A stretch of DNA of 7,694 bases, taken from the NCBI GenBank assembly GCA_046153915.1, contig JBJXFC010000038.1, positions 1 to 7,694 of the forward strand, in the 5' to 3' direction. The notes under the pieces are model-generated. The model was given only the letters and a program-made list of their open reading frames with translations. It searched no databases and was not told the DNA's origin. Shown here one piece after another: positions 5,868 to 7,694 of the stretch; the stretch's first letter is position 1, and the number at the start of each line of letters is the position of its first letter. This DNA comes from JANNVZ01 sp046153915 (GTDB lineage Bacteria > Bacteroidota > Bacteroidia > Flavobacteriales_D > Sanyastnellaceae). The position numbers were made by a program, and so were the translations under genes.

Positions 5868-6851
5868 ATGAATAATCAAATTAAACGCATCGGAGTGCTC
5901 ACCAGTGGAGGTGATGCTCCTGGCATGAATGCCGCTATACGGGCAGTGGTTCGCGCGTGTGCATACAACCACATCGAAGTAGAAGGCATTTTTCAGGGTT
6001 ATCAAGGCATGATAGAAGGCGATTTCAAAAAACTGAATGAGCGTTCTGTAGCCCGCATCCTGGGCCGTGGAGGCACCATCCTGAAAAGTTCGCGCAGCAA
6101 AGATTTTATGGAGAAAGAAGGGCGTGACAAAGCCTTTCACAACATTAAAAAACACAATTGTGATGCCCTTATAACGATTGGAGGAAATGGCACCTTTACC
6201 GGTGCACATATTTTCGCAGAAGAATTTGGGGTGCCTGTGATGGGAATTCCCGGTTCCATAGACAATGATCTTTATGGAACGGATCACTGCATTGGATTTG
6301 ATACAGCCACCAATACGGTAGTGGATTGTGTGGACCGAATTCGCGACACGGCGACATCACACAACCGATTGTTTTTTGTGGAAGTGATGGGCCGCAACAG
6401 CGGATTTATTGCATTAAAAGCGGGAATTGCTACCGGCGCAATTGCCATCGTATTGCCCGAAGACGAAATGAGCGTCGAAGAATTGGTAGAAACTCTCCGC
6501 AGCACAGAAGAAAGCGGAAAAACAAGTTCGATCGTGCTTGTTGCAGAAGGCAGCAAAAGCGGTGGCGCTTATGAGATCGCCAAAAAAGTGAATGAAAAAT
6601 ATGCAGAATATGAAACACGCGTTTCTGTTCTGGGTCACCTGCAACGCGGCGGAGCGCCAAGTTGCTACGACCGTGTTTTGGCTTCACGCATGGGTGTTGC
6701 CGCTGTCGAAGGCCTGTTGCAGGGCCGCAAAGACGTCATGATTGGCATTGTTAACGACCGCGAAACATACACACCACTCGAAGACGCTGTTACAAGAAGG
6801 AATATGCCCAACCGCGACGAACTGCGGATTGCGCGCATTCTGTCCATTTAA
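5868..6851 (+). CDS. pfkA: ATP-dependent 6-phosphofructokinase
   Basis: This cytoplasmic glycolytic enzyme phosphorylates fructose 6-phosphate to fructose 1,6-bisphosphate. It has 327 residues, close to the 320 of E. coli PfkA. Visible motifs are LTSGGDAPGMNAAIR at 11-25 and GRGGTILKSSR at 66-76. GGNGTFTGA is at 105-113, and PGSIDND at 128-134 has Asp132 as the catalytic base. VEVMGRNSG is at 171-179 and TRVSVLGHLQRGGAP at 250-264, with Arg251, His257 and Arg260 matching E. coli Arg243, His249 and Arg252. Gly108 and Gly129 correspond to the positions that separate ATP-dependent from PPi-dependent enzymes, and Gly at both favours ATP. The odd residue is Asn107, where E. coli has the Mg-ATP-binding Asp103 (GGDG). 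The start codon is an ATG at 5868-5870 with a weak AGAAGA upstream. gapA follows after 42 bp, so the pair is likely one operon. Confidence 0.95.
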   Translation: MNNQIKRIGVLTSGGDAPGMNAAIRAVVRACAYNHIEVEGIFQGYQGMIEGDFKKLNERSVARILGRGGTILKSSRSKDFMEKEGRDKAFHNIKKHNCDALITIGGNGTFTGAHIFAEEFGVPVMGIPGSIDNDLYGTDHCIGFDTATNTVVDCVDRIRDTATSHNRLFFVEVMGRNSGFIALKAGIATGAIAIVLPEDEMSVEELVETLRSTEESGKTSSIVLVAEGSKSGGAYEIAKKVNEKYAEYETRVSVLGHLQRGGAPSCYDRVLASRMGVAAVEGLLQGRKDVMIGIVNDRETYTPLEDAVTRRNMPNRDELRIARILSI

Positions 6852-6893
6852 CGAATTAAAAAAAATTGAACGATCCATATAGGATCCATACAC
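6852..6893 (+). promoter_or_regulatory. pfkA-gapA spacer with GATCCATA repeat and RBS
   Basis: This 42-bp spacer contains GATCCATA twice (6872-6879 and 6883-6890), an 11-bp period. Overlapping these is the inverted repeat GATCC-atata-GGATC (6872-6886). AGGA at 6881-6884 lies 9 nt before the gapA ATG and is the best ribosome-binding candidate, so the repeat overlaps the initiation region. There is no terminator here, which supports co-transcription of pfkA and gapA. Confidence 0.35.
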
Positions 6894-7694
6894 ATGAAAA
6901 AAATTGCCATTAACGGTTTCGGACGCATTGGAAGAATGTGTTTCAGAAGCCTGATTCAGAATCCAAATGTCGAGATCGTTGCGATCAACGACCTGACCGA
7001 CGTTCCTACACTTGCCCACTTGCTCAAGTATGACAGTGTGCACGGAAGATTAAACGGCACAGTTGCTTCCAAAGACGACTCACTAATCGTAAACGGAAAA
7101 GCGGTGAAGGTTTATGCCCAAAAAGATCCACTCAACCTGCCTTGGAAAGACCTTGGAGTAGATGTGGTGATCGAAAGCACAGGTATTTTTACAGACAAAG
7201 AAGGTGCTCAAAAACACATCACAGCTGGTGCCAAAAAAGTCATCATCTCTGCACCAGCTTCTGGCGGTGTAAAAACCATTGTATTGGGTGTAAATGATGG
7301 CGATATCACAGCTGATGATCACATTCTCAGCAACGCATCCTGCACTACCAATTGCCTTGCACCCATGGCCAAAGTATTGCATGATAAATTTGGCATTGAA
7401 AAAGGATATATCACCACCATTCACGCGTACACAGCAGACCAGCGCCTGCATGACGCTCCACACAAGGATTTGCGTCGCGCCCGTGCCGCTGCATTGAGCA
7501 TGGTACCTACTTCAACAGGGGCAGCAAAAGCAGTGGGAGAGGTACTTCCAGAGCTCAATGGCAAACTCGATGGTGTTGCTGTTCGTGTTCCAACTCCCGA
7601 TGGCTCTCTTACCGATCTGGTAGCTATTCTGAAAAGAGAAGTGACCAAAGACGAAGTGAATAACGCCTTGCGAGAAGCTTCTGAAACAACTATG
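6894..7694 (+). CDS. gapA: glyceraldehyde-3-phosphate dehydrogenase, type I, 3' end missing
   Basis: This cytoplasmic glycolytic enzyme oxidises glyceraldehyde 3-phosphate with phosphate and NAD to 1,3-bisphosphoglycerate. The 267 visible residues begin with the Rossmann motif INGFGRIGR at 6-14. Asp33 in AINDL is the residue that favours NAD over NADP. The active-site motif ASCTTNC at 148-154 has Cys150 as nucleophile, and His177 in TTIHAYT is its partner. The S-loop DQRLHDAPHKDLRRARAAA at 182-200 and PTSTGAAKAVGEVLPEL at 205-221 are typical, as is RVPTPDGSLTDL at 231-242. In the S-loop, AlaPro replaces the more usual LeuPro of NAD-type enzymes; the Pro and Asp33 still favour NAD. The family is about 330-340 residues long, so roughly 65-70 residues lie beyond the window. 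It follows pfkA by 42 bp on the same strand. The catalytic (glycolytic) paralog is assumed; a gluconeogenic paralog elsewhere cannot be excluded. Confidence 0.96.
   Translation, partial: MKKIAINGFGRIGRMCFRSLIQNPNVEIVAINDLTDVPTLAHLLKYDSVHGRLNGTVASKDDSLIVNGKAVKVYAQKDPLNLPWKDLGVDVVIESTGIFTDKEGAQKHITAGAKKVIISAPASGGVKTIVLGVNDGDITADDHILSNASCTTNCLAPMAKVLHDKFGIEKGYITTIHAYTADQRLHDAPHKDLRRARAAALSMVPTSTGAAKAVGEVLPELNGKLDGVAVRVPTPDGSLTDLVAILKREVTKDEVNNALREASETTM

Noticed and set aside
5853..6287. Minus-strand open frame of 144 codons opposite pfkA
   Set aside because: It is antisense to the strongly conserved pfkA catalytic region, and its protein has no domain-like features.
7083..7463. Minus-strand open frame opposite gapA
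   Set aside because: It lies fully within the conserved gapA coding sequence on the other strand and has no independent support.

Overview
The window looks like chromosomal DNA from a member of the Bacteroidota. The evidence is a clustered menD-menB pair, an FHS-type (fucose permease-like) sugar symporter of the kind common in that phylum, an NrtR-type Nudix/winged-helix regulator beside it, and start codons that mostly lack a strong Shine-Dalgarno sequence and sit behind AT-rich leaders. The phylum call is inferred from gene families and layout, not from a marker gene. No rRNA, tRNA, CRISPR array, insertion sequence or phage gene was seen.

Left half (minus strand, read right to left): an NrtR-like regulator overlaps by 4 nt (ATGA) an unrecognised, AT-rich lipoprotein gene. 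After a 95-bp gap come menD (SEPHCHC synthase) and, 35 bp later, menB (DHNA-CoA synthase), which runs off the left edge. menD and menB supply two steps of menaquinone synthesis, for the respiratory quinone pool.

Right half (plus strand): divergent from the regulator across 194 bp lies a sugar:proton symporter. It is followed by pfkA (6-phosphofructokinase, 126 bp later) and gapA (glyceraldehyde-3-phosphate dehydrogenase, 42 bp after pfkA, cut by the right edge). Together these form a sugar uptake plus glycolysis block.

The most interesting non-coding signal is a perfect 19-bp palindrome upstream of pfkA (7-bp arms TAGTGTA/TACACTA). Its left half plus spacer, AGTGTACAAAA, recurs exactly, in inverted orientation, upstream of the sugar transporter and downstream of the divergent regulator's start. 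This suggests a local regulon in which the regulator, whose Nudix box has lost key metal-binding glutamates, senses a sugar-related ligand and controls uptake together with glycolysis. A second perfect hairpin lies just before the pfkA start codon. Other points of note are an Asp-to-Asn change at the pfkA metal-binding position and a base-composition dip over the lipoprotein gene. There is no gene-free stretch longer than 194 bp.
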